DNA of 11,021 nucleotides from B13-G4 sp030606805 (GCA_030606805.1 JAUWFS010000108.1:1-11021), one strand, 5' to 3'. Positions 1-6,164 are shown, counted from the stretch's first letter. The notes: a model not told the origin generated them from the sequence alone. Made by a program: numbers and translations.

Positions 1-697
1 TTTCACAGGCAAAGTGAGCCACACCGCTTTTTTCATTGTGCGTCATGGCTCCTCCGAGGTCTTCAAAGGAAATTTGTTCTCCTGTTACAGCCTTGATAAC
101 TTCCGGGCCGGTAATAAACATGTAGCTGCTTTTTTTAACCATGAATATCCAGTCTGTCATGGCTGGTGAATAGACCGCTCCACCTGCGGTCGGTCCCATT
201 ATTGCCGAGATTTGTGGAATAACTCCGGAGCATGCAGAGTTGCGGAAAAAGATCTCTCCAAAACCGGAAAGCGCATCAATTCCTTCCTGTATCCTTGCTC
301 CACCGGAATCATTTATGCCGACAAAAGGTACTCCGGCCTTTAATGCAAGATCCATAACTTTGCAGATTTTTTTTGCGTGCATTTCGCCGAGGGTGCCGGC
401 TCTGGAGGTAAAATCCTGGGAAAATGCGAATACTGGCCTGCCTTCAACAAGGCCGTGGCCGGTTATAACTCCGTCTGATGGAATTTCGGTCTTTTCCATG
501 CCGAAATTCACGCACCGGTGTTTTACGAACATGTCGATTTCCCGAAATGTTCCTGTATCAAATAAAAGGTTTAATCGTTCACGGGCGGTCAGCTTTCCTT
601 TTTCGCGCTGTTTTGCAACCATTTTTTCGCCGCCCATTCCCAGGATCTTTGCTTCCCTGTCCTTTAGATCTTTTATCTTATCTTCCACTGTACCCAT
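1..697 (-). CDS. Acyl-CoA carboxylase, carboxyltransferase subunit (propionyl-CoA carboxylase beta / methylmalonyl-CoA decarboxylase alpha type), 3'-truncated by window
   Basis: Only the N-terminal 232 residues lie in the window; the family is usually about 510-520 residues, so the rest lies left of base 1. The protein transfers a carboxyl group between biotin and an acyl-CoA, either as propionyl-CoA carboxylase or in the reverse, sodium-pumping methylmalonyl-CoA decarboxylase. Seen: the N-terminal block KLTARERLNLLFD, the acyl-CoA/oxyanion-site block SGGARIQEG, the block IMGPTAGGAVYSPA, and near the edge DLGGAMTHN. These are hallmark crotonase-fold carboxyltransferase motifs. The start is the ATG at 695-697, preceded on the minus strand by AAGGGA at about 7 nt spacing. 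Substrate and direction of reaction cannot be settled from this half. Biotin-carrier or membrane-subunit genes are not in the window. It is the last visible gene of the minus-strand cluster and is separated from the aminotransferase by a repeat-filled gap. Confidence 0.92.
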   Translation of the reverse strand, partial: MGTVEDKIKDLKDREAKILGMGGEKMVAKQREKGKLTARERLNLLFDTGTFREIDMFVKHRCVNFGMEKTEIPSDGVITGHGLVEGRPVFAFSQDFTSRAGTLGEMHAKKICKVMDLALKAGVPFVGINDSGGARIQEGIDALSGFGEIFFRNSACSGVIPQISAIMGPTAGGAVYSPAMTDWIFMVKKSSYMFITGPEVIKAVTGEQISFEDLGGAMTHNEKSGVAHFACE

Positions 698-738
698 TAT
701 TATATTCCCTTAAGCTTTTCAGTCCATTTATTTTTGGT

Positions 739-767
739 AAAATATAAATACTATCTAAATTTTTCAA
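739..767 (-). promoter_or_regulatory. Possible sigma70 promoter of the acyl-CoA carboxyltransferase gene
   Basis: On the minus strand, TTGAAA (762-767) is followed after exactly 17 nt by TATTTT (739-744), about 40 nt upstream of the ATG. This is 5/6 and 4/6 of the sigma70 consensus. The stretch is AT-rich, so a chance match is possible. It would give the gene its own transcription despite the upstream repeat insertion. Confidence 0.3.
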
Positions 768-832
768 TTGCCCTCTATGGAAACGTCAAAGTCGGTGCTA
801 AAGCTTTATATTAGGAGTTTCTGGAGACTTCA

Positions 833-1000
833 AAATCCGAAATCCGAATATCGAAACTCGAAACAATATCTAATTTCGAATATCAAATGACCAAAACATT
901 TCAGGCAGTTATCCAATATTTGCGGGGCTCAACACGTTTAGAATTTTTGATTTTGGTCATTCGTATTTGTTTCGGATTTCGTGTTTCGTGCTTCGAATTT
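833..1000. repeat. Inverted-repeat cassette with 7-bp arrays (CGAAATC family); fills the 354-bp gap 698-1051
   Basis: The left end is a run of heptamers at 833-867: AAATCCG, AAATCCG, AATATCG, AAACTCG, AAACAAT. The right end is the inverted counterpart at 973-1000: CGGATTT, CGTGTTT, CGTGCTT, CGAATTT. The pairing continues inward: CAAATGACCAAAA (884-896) faces TTTTGGTCATTCG (951-963). The roughly 50-bp loop has no convincing gene. The cassette sits between the stop of the aminotransferase and the start of the carboxyltransferase. The remaining bases of the gap (698-832, 1001-1051) show nothing beyond a possible promoter and RBS. A dispersed, hairpin-forming intergenic element is the likely explanation; no transposase is present. 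Confidence 0.75.
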
Positions 1001-1051
1001 ATAGAAAATCCCATAAATAAACAATTCTTGTTAAGTCAGCAGGTTATCAGC

Positions 1052-2236
1052 TTAAATGACGTAGCCCTGAATTGCCCTCTTGAACCCTGGAATTGAGTTT
1101 ATAATAGTATCATCATCCACACAAAAAGCTATTCTAAAATGACCCGGGCAGCCAAAACCACTGCCCGGCACCACAAGAATCAATTCATCCTGCAGAGCTT
1201 TCACAAATTTTACGTCATCAGGCACAGGAGATTTAGGGAAAAGATAAAAGGCTCCGGATGGCCTGACAAATTCATAACCGCATTCCGCAAGGTTATTACA
1301 TAGAATGTCTCTTTTTCTTTGATATTCAGATATATCAACGCTTGCTCCCTGTATTGAAGCTATTATCCGTTGCATAAGAGCAGGAGCATTAACAAACCCA
1401 AGAATTCTATTGGCCAGAGCGATTCCGCTGATAAGATTTTCTTTAAAAACTGCTTCCGGATTAACTGCAATATATCCTATACGCTCGCCGGGTATGGAAA
1501 TATCCTTGGAATAAGAAGTGGCAATTATGCTTTCTCTGTAGCAGTTAAATATACTTGGAACTGTGATTCCATCATAGACGATTTTACGGTATGGCTCATC
1601 TGAAATAAGATAAATAGTTCTGCCTGATTTTTTCCCTTTGTCATTTAATACAGTCCCAAGTTCAATTAGACTTTCTTTGCTGTATATTTGCCCTGTAGGA
1701 TTGTTCGGAGAATTTATAAGTACGGCCTTTGTTTTATTATTGATGGCAGATGAAATTGCATTTATATCCAGACTGAAATCAGGCTTTGTCGGCACTGTCT
1801 TTAATATTCCGCCATGGTTATCAGCATAAAACCTGTATTCAACAAAATAAGGGGAGGGAGTAATAACCTCATCGCCGGGATCTAATATTGTTTTAAGAAT
1901 AACATTAAGAGCCCCTGCTGCGCCGCAGGTCATTATTATTTCTTTTTCAGAGACCTCTGCCTGCTGTTCCACTGAAACATAGGCGGCCACCGATTTGCGA
2001 ACATAAGGAAAACCGACGTTGGGCATATAAGCGTGCTTCCCCTCCACAGAGGACTTGGCGGCATCTATCAGATTGTCACTGAAATTTTTCGGAGGCTTAA
2101 GGTTTGGATTGCCAAGGCTGAAGTCATATACATTGCTTGCGCCATGCTCTGCCCTGAGGCGCGCTCCTTCTTCAAACATTTTGCGTATCCATGAAGATTC
2201 GGACAGAGTTGCCTCAATTTTTTTTGCAATCGTCAT
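1052..2236 (-). CDS. Class I/II pyridoxal-phosphate-dependent aminotransferase (aspartate aminotransferase fold)
   Basis: This 394-residue cytosolic transaminase exchanges an amino group between an amino acid and a 2-oxo acid through PLP. Fold type I landmarks are in order: NPTG at 179-182 (N179 contacts PLP), SDEPY at 212-216 (D213 pairs with the pyridine nitrogen), SYSKDISIPGERIGY at 241-255 with K244 as the Schiff-base lysine and R252 for the phosphate, and R368 in HFRIAFC for the substrate alpha-carboxylate. Length is normal for the family. The start is the ATG at 2234-2236, with AAGGA about 10 nt upstream. It lies downstream of nfu but is separated from it by a heptamer-array repeat, so it may or may not be cotranscribed. 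Substrate specificity cannot be read from the sequence. The general assignment is firm; aspartate versus another amino acid is open. Confidence 0.93.
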   Translation of the reverse strand: MTIAKKIEATLSESSWIRKMFEEGARLRAEHGASNVYDFSLGNPNLKPPKNFSDNLIDAAKSSVEGKHAYMPNVGFPYVRKSVAAYVSVEQQAEVSEKEIIMTCGAAGALNVILKTILDPGDEVITPSPYFVEYRFYADNHGGILKTVPTKPDFSLDINAISSAINNKTKAVLINSPNNPTGQIYSKESLIELGTVLNDKGKKSGRTIYLISDEPYRKIVYDGITVPSIFNCYRESIIATSYSKDISIPGERIGYIAVNPEAVFKENLISGIALANRILGFVNAPALMQRIIASIQGASVDISEYQRKRDILCNNLAECGYEFVRPSGAFYLFPKSPVPDDVKFVKALQDELILVVPGSGFGCPGHFRIAFCVDDDTIINSIPGFKRAIQGYVI

Positions 2237-2259
2237 AATAACGATATCCTTATCAGATA

Positions 2260-2383
2260 GTTTACGGTTTACGGTTGTCGGTTCACAGTTTTTTCAACAA
2301 GTTTCAAGCCGTGAATGTTTACAAACTATGCAACGACTGAAGCATTTTAACCGTGAACCGTGAACTGTTAACCGTGAACCGTT
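2260..2383. repeat. Heptamer-array inverted cassette, copy 1 (AACCGTG family), with IVP tail remnant
   Basis: The left array in 7-bp steps from 2260 is GTTTACG, GTTTACG, GTTGTCG, GTTCACA, GTT. The inverted right array at 2349-2383 is AACCGTG, AACCGTG, AACTGTT, AACCGTG, AACCGTT. The core contains a 25-bp block (2324-2348) that matches copy 2 (4223-4247) at 24 of 25 positions. On the minus strand this block reads KMLQSLHSL followed by a stop, the tail of the same reading frame kept at greater length in copy 2. The right array runs into the nfu stop codon: the TAA of nfu (2382-2384) is partly supplied by the last unit. Confidence 0.8.
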
Positions 2384-2606
2384 AGTCCACGGATTCAACA
2401 GACTTGATTTCCGGGAGTGCCTTTTTCATAATTTTTTCGATTCCGTCTTTAATTGTCATTTGCGACATCGGGCACCCTGAACAGGCGCCTTTCAAGCGCA
2501 ATTTAACCACGCCGTCAACAACATCAACAAGTTCCGCATCTCCTCCATGTGACTGAAGCGAAGGCCTTATTTTTTCCATAATTTCCAAAACTTTTTCTTT
2601 TATCAT
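2382..2606 (-). CDS. NifU C-terminal-domain (Nfu-type) iron-sulfur cluster scaffold
   Basis: This is a 74-residue, single-domain protein that would hold a [4Fe-4S] cluster between subunits and pass it to apo-proteins in the cytosol. Seen: the opening helix with IRPSLQSHGGDAELV (13-27) and the invariant CxxC at C42 and C45 in GACSGCPMSQ, then TIKDGIEKIMKKALPEI. The full domain is present with no A-type or IscU-like extension, which matches stand-alone Nfu proteins of anaerobes. The start is the ATG at 2604-2606; a strong GGGGGA lies about 9 nt upstream. It follows the DUF2442 gene by 117 bp and precedes the aminotransferase. Its stop codon overlaps a heptamer repeat, so its last residues may have been altered by that insertion. 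Confidence 0.93.
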   Translation of the reverse strand: MIKEKVLEIMEKIRPSLQSHGGDAELVDVVDGVVKLRLKGACSGCPMSQMTIKDGIEKIMKKALPEIKSVESVD

Positions 2607-2647
2607 TATATTATTCCCCCTTAATTATTATTTTTATAGTAACTTAC

Positions 2648-2677
2648 CACGGATTTTCACGGAATTACACTGAATTA
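2648..2677. repeat. Degenerate decamer tandem repeat (CACGGAATTA family)
   Basis: Three consecutive 10-bp units are visible: CACGGATTTT, CACGGAATTA, CACTGAATTA. They sit in the 117-bp gap between nfu and the DUF2442 gene. This is a third short-period family in the same gene cluster, unlike the 7-bp arrays in sequence and period. It is too short to call a mobile element. Confidence 0.55.
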
Positions 2678-2680
2678 TCA

Positions 2681-2727
2681 ATAACAATCTTCATACTTGG
2701 GTGTCGGCACGAACATGCGATTGTTAT
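2681..2727. other. Inverted repeat at the DUF2442 stop codon
   Basis: Nine-base arms ATAACAATC (2681-2689) and GATTGTTAT (2719-2727) are perfect complements separated by 29 nt. The right arm spans the stop codon of the DUF2442 gene (2724-2726). No T-tract follows on the minus strand, so an intrinsic terminator is not supported. It could be an RNA processing or stability hairpin, or a repeat edge. Confidence 0.3.
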
Positions 2728-2981
2728 GCAATTTTTCTCTTCAATTCCGGAGTATGGATAATCCCAAGCAGACCGTCTATAGAAACATCTTCATCTAACA
2801 AAGGCCAATGGATACCATATCCTGAAGGAGAAATCTCAAAAGTATTTCTTTCTTCATCCGTAGCTTTTTCAAGAGAAGATGATATTTTCTTCAATAGAAA
2901 GTTTTTCTTTTTTCCATCAATGATTAATATCAGAAAATCACCTTTAAATTCAAGGCTGCTTATATGATGGTATTTTTTCAT
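2724..2981 (-). CDS. DUF2442 domain-containing protein
   Basis: This is an 85-residue small soluble protein of unknown function. The recognisable DUF2442 signature is the C-terminal stretch ERNTFEISPSGYGIHWP with LLDEDVSIDGLL (about residues 44-71), after a beta-rich N-terminus. DUF2442 proteins are often found beside a DUF4160 partner in toxin-antitoxin-like pairs, but no DUF4160 gene is seen here. Instead the ATG overlaps the tgt stop in an ATGA junction (2978-2981), and no Shine-Dalgarno precedes it, which suggests translation coupled to tgt. Whether it has anything to do with queuosine or is a stray antitoxin-like gene captured by the operon cannot be decided from sequence. Confidence 0.85.
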   Translation of the reverse strand: MKKYHHISSLEFKGDFLILIIDGKKKNFLLKKISSSLEKATDEERNTFEISPSGYGIHWPLLDEDVSIDGLLGIIHTPELKRKIA

Positions 2982-4090
2982 TTAATGCTATTATAAAAAT
3001 CTTTTCTAAAAGTTGCAAACTCATCCTTTAATATTGCTTCCCGTATTTTTTTCATGAGGCTTGTATAATAATGAATATTATGAATTGTATTCAAACGATA
3101 GGAAAGCAGCTCTTTTGCCATGTACAGGTGGCGTAAATAGGCTCTTGAGTAATTACGGCACGTATAACATGTGCATCCTTTTTCCACAGGATCTGTGTCA
3201 AACCTGAAACGTGAATTGCTGATATTTATTGTGCCGGATTTTGTGAACATCTGGCCGTTTCTGGCATTTCTTGTTGGGATAACACAGTCAAACATATCTG
3301 CGCCAAGAGAAACAAGCTCTACGAGATCTTCAGGCGTTCCTGTTCCCATTACATATTTTGGCTTTGTATCCGGCAGAACAGGGAGTGTAAACTCTGCAAT
3401 ATCAAACATTATATCTTTAGGTTCCCCGACACTCAACCCGCCGACTGCATAGCCGTTGAAACCGATTTCCATCATTTCTTCAGCAGAGATTTTGCGAAGA
3501 TCCTTGAACATGCCTCCTTGAATTATTCCAAACAGTAAATTTTGAGCGCCTTTGTTTTCATTCCAAGCTTTTTTACATCTTTTTGCCCATGCTGAAGTTA
3601 GTTCTACTGAGACTTTTGCTTCATTTTTGTTTGATGGATAGGCAATACAATTATCCAGGCACATCATTATATCTGAGTTGAGGCAGATCTGAATTTCAAC
3701 AGCCTTTTCAGGAGTCAGCAAATGCTTTGATCCATCGATGTGGGACTGAAAAGTAACGCCTTCCCCATTTATTTTTGTAAGCTTTGCAAGCGAAAAAACC
3801 TGGAATCCGCCACTGTCGGTCAGAATCGGTCTGTGCCAGTTTGTAAATCCGTGAAGGCCGGAAAACAGGTTTATCACTTCACATCCCGGCCTTAAATACA
3901 GATGGTATGTGTTGCCAAGGATTATTTGAGCTCCGGCTTTTAGAAGTTCTTCAGGGGACAATGACTTTACTGTCGCAAGGGTCCCAACCGGCATAAAAAC
4001 AGGGGTTTCAACAATACCATGACGAGTATGAAGCAATCCCGCCCTTGCCCTTGTTTTTTTGCATTCTGCAACTACATTGAAATTGGTCAT
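2978..4090 (-). CDS. tgt: tRNA-guanine transglycosylase (queuine/preQ1 tRNA-ribosyltransferase)
   Basis: The enzyme swaps guanine-34 of GUN-anticodon tRNAs for preQ1 (bacterial type), the step before QueA. With the chosen ATG at 4088-4090 it has 370 residues, typical for the family, and begins MTNFNVVAE like other members. Seen: ETPVFMPVGTLATVKSL, ILGNTYHLYLRPG, ILTDSGGFQVFS with D92 as general base, FGIIQGG, and DCVIPTRNARNG with D268 as the nucleophile. The zinc ligands C306, C308 and C311 are in CTCYTC, with H337 in NTIHN. An in-frame TTG at 4132 would add 14 residues with no family resemblance. Its SD-like AAAGAG sits only 1 nt away, so I reject it. It overlaps the DUF2442 gene by 4 bp. 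It probably belonged to one unit with queA, now split by a 190-bp repeat cassette. Confidence 0.96.
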   Translation of the reverse strand: MTNFNVVAECKKTRARAGLLHTRHGIVETPVFMPVGTLATVKSLSPEELLKAGAQIILGNTYHLYLRPGCEVINLFSGLHGFTNWHRPILTDSGGFQVFSLAKLTKINGEGVTFQSHIDGSKHLLTPEKAVEIQICLNSDIMMCLDNCIAYPSNKNEAKVSVELTSAWAKRCKKAWNENKGAQNLLFGIIQGGMFKDLRKISAEEMMEIGFNGYAVGGLSVGEPKDIMFDIAEFTLPVLPDTKPKYVMGTGTPEDLVELVSLGADMFDCVIPTRNARNGQMFTKSGTINISNSRFRFDTDPVEKGCTCYTCRNYSRAYLRHLYMAKELLSYRLNTIHNIHYYTSLMKKIREAILKDEFATFRKDFYNSIK

Positions 4091-4182
4091 ATTCCCAGAC
4101 CCTGTAAGATTTAGTTTTTTGTCGCCCACCAACTCTTTAGTGACAGGATTTTGTTCAAAAATTGGATATTAGGCCGGTCTGG

Positions 4183-4372
4183 GTTCACGGTTGTCGGTTC
4201 ACAGTTTACAGTTTTTTCAATGAACTATGCAACGATTGAAGCATTTTGGATATTGATTTCAACTCTTGCATTAATTCTTTTGCATCTAAATCTTCAAAAG
4301 AGGACCCCATAGTTCTTCTCTACCTTCTGTTTTTTTCAACCGTGAACCGATAACTGTAAACCGTGAACCATT
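4183..4372. repeat. Heptamer-array inverted cassette, copy 2 (AACCGTG family), with a deleted IVP gene
   Basis: The left array in 7-bp steps from 4183 is GTTCACG, GTTGTCG, GTTCACA, GTTTACA, GTTTTTT. The inverted right array at 4338-4372 is AACCGTG, AACCGAT, AACTGTA, AACCGTG, AACCATT. The cassette occupies almost the whole queA-tgt gap and stops just before the queA stop codon. Its core is longer than that of copy 1 at 2260-2383 and holds a 34-codon reading frame on the minus strand (4206-4310). Copies 1 and 2 share end arrays and a 25-bp core block, so they are members of one family at different stages of shortening. Confidence 0.8.
4206..4310 (-). pseudogene. Internally deleted four-helix-bundle (S23/IVP-type) protein remnant
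   Basis: A minus-strand frame from ATG 4308-4310 to TAA 4206-4208 encodes 34 residues. It begins MGSSFEDLD, the usual opening of four-helix-bundle proteins of the 23S rRNA intervening-sequence (S23/IVP) family. It then runs into ELMQELKSISKMLQSLHSSL and KKL, which resembles the usual C-terminal helix of that family (pattern EISKML-GL-xSL). Intact members are about 110-130 residues, so roughly 85-90 central residues appear to have been lost in frame. The match is from memory of the family, not a search. It may still be translated as a short peptide, but a function is unlikely. It is wholly inside the heptamer-array cassette. Confidence 0.5.
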
Positions 4373-4378
4373 AAGCTA

Positions 4379-5440
4379 TTATGCTATAAACATGGCGTCA
4401 CCATAGCTGAAAAACCTGTATCTTTCTTTAATTGCTTCCCTGTAAGCATTAAGAATATTTTTGCGGCCCGCAAAAGCCGATACAAGCATCAGAAGTGTTG
4501 ACTTCGGCAAATGAAAATTTGTAATCATTGCATCTATAACTTTAAACCTGTACCCGGGATATATAAACAGATCACAGTTTGCGCTGTTGCTTATAATATC
4601 CCCATTAGTATCAGATAGATATTCCAATGAGCGAACGCAAGTCGTTCCAACGGCTATGATCCGGCTTTTGTTTGCTTTTGCGTTATTTATAATTTCTGCA
4701 CTTTTTTCAGGGATTGTACACCATTCAGAATGGATCCTGTGATCCCTTATATCTGAAACTCTTACAGGCGAAAAAGTACCATATCCCACGTGCAGGGTAA
4801 TTTCAACTATCTTGATATTTTTTAATTTCAGTTTTTCAATGAGTTCTTCCGTAAAATGCAATCCTGCTGTAGGTGCTGCAATAGCGCCTTTTTGAGAGGC
4901 GTAAACTGTTTGATAGGATTTTTTGTCATTGCAGGCGATATTATCTTTATCTCGTCTTATGTAAGGGGGAAGGGGAATCTTGCCAATCCGGTAAAGAAAT
5001 TCTTCAAAATCGCCTTTGCAGGTAAATTTTACCGAATAAAGCCCATTGCGAGAACTCATTACTTCAGCTTTCAATCCCTGATCAAAAAAAATAGTTGTGC
5101 CCTGTTTTGCGCGTTTTGAAGTTTTTATCAGGCACTCATATACAAAAGTATTGCCATTTTTTCTTTTGTTATAGCCTTTAGCGTAGTCAAGAATAAGTAT
5201 TTCCGCGTTTCCGCCAGTGTCTTTTTTTCCAATTAGTCTTCCCGGAACGACTTCAGTGTTGTTAACAACCAGTATGTCGGATGATGAAAGGAAATCACAA
5301 ATCTCATAGAATTTATGATGAGACAGCCCGCCTGTTTTCCGATGCAAAAATATGAGTTTTGATTGGTCCCTCTTTTCAATCGGTTTTTGAGCTATAAGTT
5401 CCTTTGGAAGGTCGTAGTTATAGTCAGTTATTGAAAACAC
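4379..5440 (-). CDS. queA: S-adenosylmethionine:tRNA ribosyltransferase-isomerase
   Basis: QueA transfers and isomerises the ribosyl moiety of SAM onto preQ1 in tRNA to give epoxyqueuosine, directly after the Tgt reaction. The protein is 353 residues, close to family length. Motifs seen: DYNYDLPKELIAQKP (6-20), NNTEVVPGRL (60-69), GKIPLPPYIRR (153-163), GAIAAPTAGLHF (185-196), HVGYGTF, HRIHSEW, GTTCVRSLE (265-273), TNFHLPKSTLLMLVSAFAG (307-325) and YRFFSYGDAMFI (341-352). The start is a GTG at 5438-5440, preceded by AGGA at about 4 nt spacing. It begins 5 bp after the stop of the DUF2065 gene, so the two are cotranscribed. The stop lies a few bases beyond the end of the repeat that separates it from tgt. 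Confidence 0.96.
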   Translation of the reverse strand: MFSITDYNYDLPKELIAQKPIEKRDQSKLIFLHRKTGGLSHHKFYEICDFLSSSDILVVNNTEVVPGRLIGKKDTGGNAEILILDYAKGYNKRKNGNTFVYECLIKTSKRAKQGTTIFFDQGLKAEVMSSRNGLYSVKFTCKGDFEEFLYRIGKIPLPPYIRRDKDNIACNDKKSYQTVYASQKGAIAAPTAGLHFTEELIEKLKLKNIKIVEITLHVGYGTFSPVRVSDIRDHRIHSEWCTIPEKSAEIINNAKANKSRIIAVGTTCVRSLEYLSDTNGDIISNSANCDLFIYPGYRFKVIDAMITNFHLPKSTLLMLVSAFAGRKNILNAYREAIKERYRFFSYGDAMFIA

Positions 5441-5445
5441 GATTC

Positions 5446-5631
5446 CTAACTTTTCCCCAAATAAACTATAAACAGTCCGATTAACATAATTATAAGACCG
5501 AATTTTCGTAATGTTTCGTCCGGCATTTCAACAATTTTTTGTAACCAGAACTTCATTCTTTCCGGAAAAGCAAAGTACGGCAATCCCTCTACGACCATCA
5601 CCATCCCGAGTACGCATAAGAAAAATTCCAT
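5446..5631 (-). CDS. DUF2065 (YjeT-like) small inner-membrane protein
   Basis: This is a 61-residue protein with two hydrophobic segments (about 4-21 and 44-58) joined by a short loop containing FPERMKFWLQKIVEMPDETLRKFG. This is the DUF2065 layout of E. coli YjeT, which has an EGLPYFAFPERMK-like turn after helix 1. Function is unknown. The start is the ATG at 5629-5631 with a good SD (AGAGGGA) about 6 nt upstream. It is the first gene of the minus-strand cluster and lies 5 bp ahead of queA, so it is translated from the queA messenger. Any link to queuosine is by position only. Confidence 0.88.
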   Translation of the reverse strand: MEFFLCVLGMVMVVEGLPYFAFPERMKFWLQKIVEMPDETLRKFGLIIMLIGLFIVYLGKS

Positions 5632-5746
5632 GATGTCCCTCTGAAAATCAGAAATTTACAAACTCGTAACAACTCACCAGCGGTCGGTTTGTTTCATAAA
5701 TCTGATGGACTCGTCCAGTATTTATTGAGGAGTTACGAAAACTTTC

Positions 5747-5775
5747 TTATTAACTACTGTCCTATACTTTGTCAA
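5747..5775 (-). promoter_or_regulatory. Candidate sigma70 promoter for the DUF2065-queA-tgt cluster
   Basis: On the minus strand a perfect TTGACA (5770-5775) is followed after 17 nt by TAATAA (5747-5752). The -10 match is weak, only 3 of 6. It lies about 115 nt upstream of the DUF2065 ATG, and no better candidate is apparent in that gap. Confidence 0.35.
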
Positions 5776-5919
5776 AAACAAAATGCCGAAATTGTTTGAT
5801 TTCGGAACTGTAGGTCATTTTTCCTATCCCTGCGTCAAAATTCTGATCCTTTCTTTCCACCTTAAGGGCTCGGTCAAAAATAACTTGGTAGAATTTGCGC
5901 CCAAATTTGCCCTAGATTT

Positions 5920-5990
5920 AATCGATCTGATTGAGCAAAACCGCAGGAATAGCGAGCTATTTCGAGGACTTTTGCGAATGAAGATCGGTT
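5920..5990. repeat. Long imperfect hairpin within the 658-bp gene-free region 5632-6289
   Basis: The apex is a perfect AATAGC-GA-GCTATT (5948-5961). Outside it, GCAAAA (5935-5940) pairs with TTTTGC (5970-5975), and AATCGATCT (5920-5928) pairs with AGATCGGTT (5982-5990) with one wobble. A 69-codon open frame (5783-5992) crosses it, but has no SD and no family resemblance, so I treat the region as non-coding. The rest of 5632-6289 holds a leftward promoter candidate, the 143-bp inverted-repeat element and the rightward promoter listed separately. Confidence 0.5.
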
Positions 5991-6021
5991 AAAGATATGG
6001 TGAAGTTGGGATGCAAAAATG

Positions 6022-6164
6022 GGTAGTCCCTACAAAACAGTGCAGGTCAATAATTTCAAGCAGTTAGCGCTCAGTTGCTGTGAATGAGTTCATGCGTGAA
6101 TCAAGGCTTTGCAGGGTGTACCAAGCATCTTTTTGAGCACCTGCACTGTTTTGTTGGGACTACC
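6022..6164. mobile_element. 143-bp MITE-like element with 26-bp terminal inverted repeats
   Basis: Terminal arms at 6022-6047 (beginning GGTAGTCCCTACAAAACAG) and 6139-6164 are inverted copies with one mismatch in 26. The 91-bp interior encodes nothing convincing. Size and end structure fit a non-autonomous transposable element mobilised in trans by a DDE transposase, but no transposase is present. Flanking duplication is at best AAAT on each side and is not convincing. It lies between the two divergent operons. Alternatively it is a dispersed hairpin repeat of another origin. Confidence 0.55.

Noticed and set aside
887..1096. 69-codon plus-strand open frame over the CGAAATC-family cassette
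   Set aside because: Its sequence is repeat-derived, it runs into the 3' end of the aminotransferase gene on the other strand, and it has no SD.
2349..2383. Possible CRISPR-like array
   Set aside because: Units are 7 bp and contiguous with no spacers, and an inverted array lies at the other end; this is not CRISPR.
2724..2981. DUF2442 as half of a toxin-antitoxin pair
   Set aside because: No DUF4160 or other toxin-like partner is adjacent; the gene overlaps tgt instead.
4091..4132. TTG start adding 14 residues to Tgt
   Set aside because: The added residues do not resemble Tgt, the SD-like AAAGAG is only 1 nt from the TTG, and the ATG at 4090 gives normal family length.
5783..5992. 69-codon plus-strand open frame in the gap before the HDOD gene
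   Set aside because: No SD, no recognisable family, low-complexity content, and it crosses a long hairpin; treated as non-coding.
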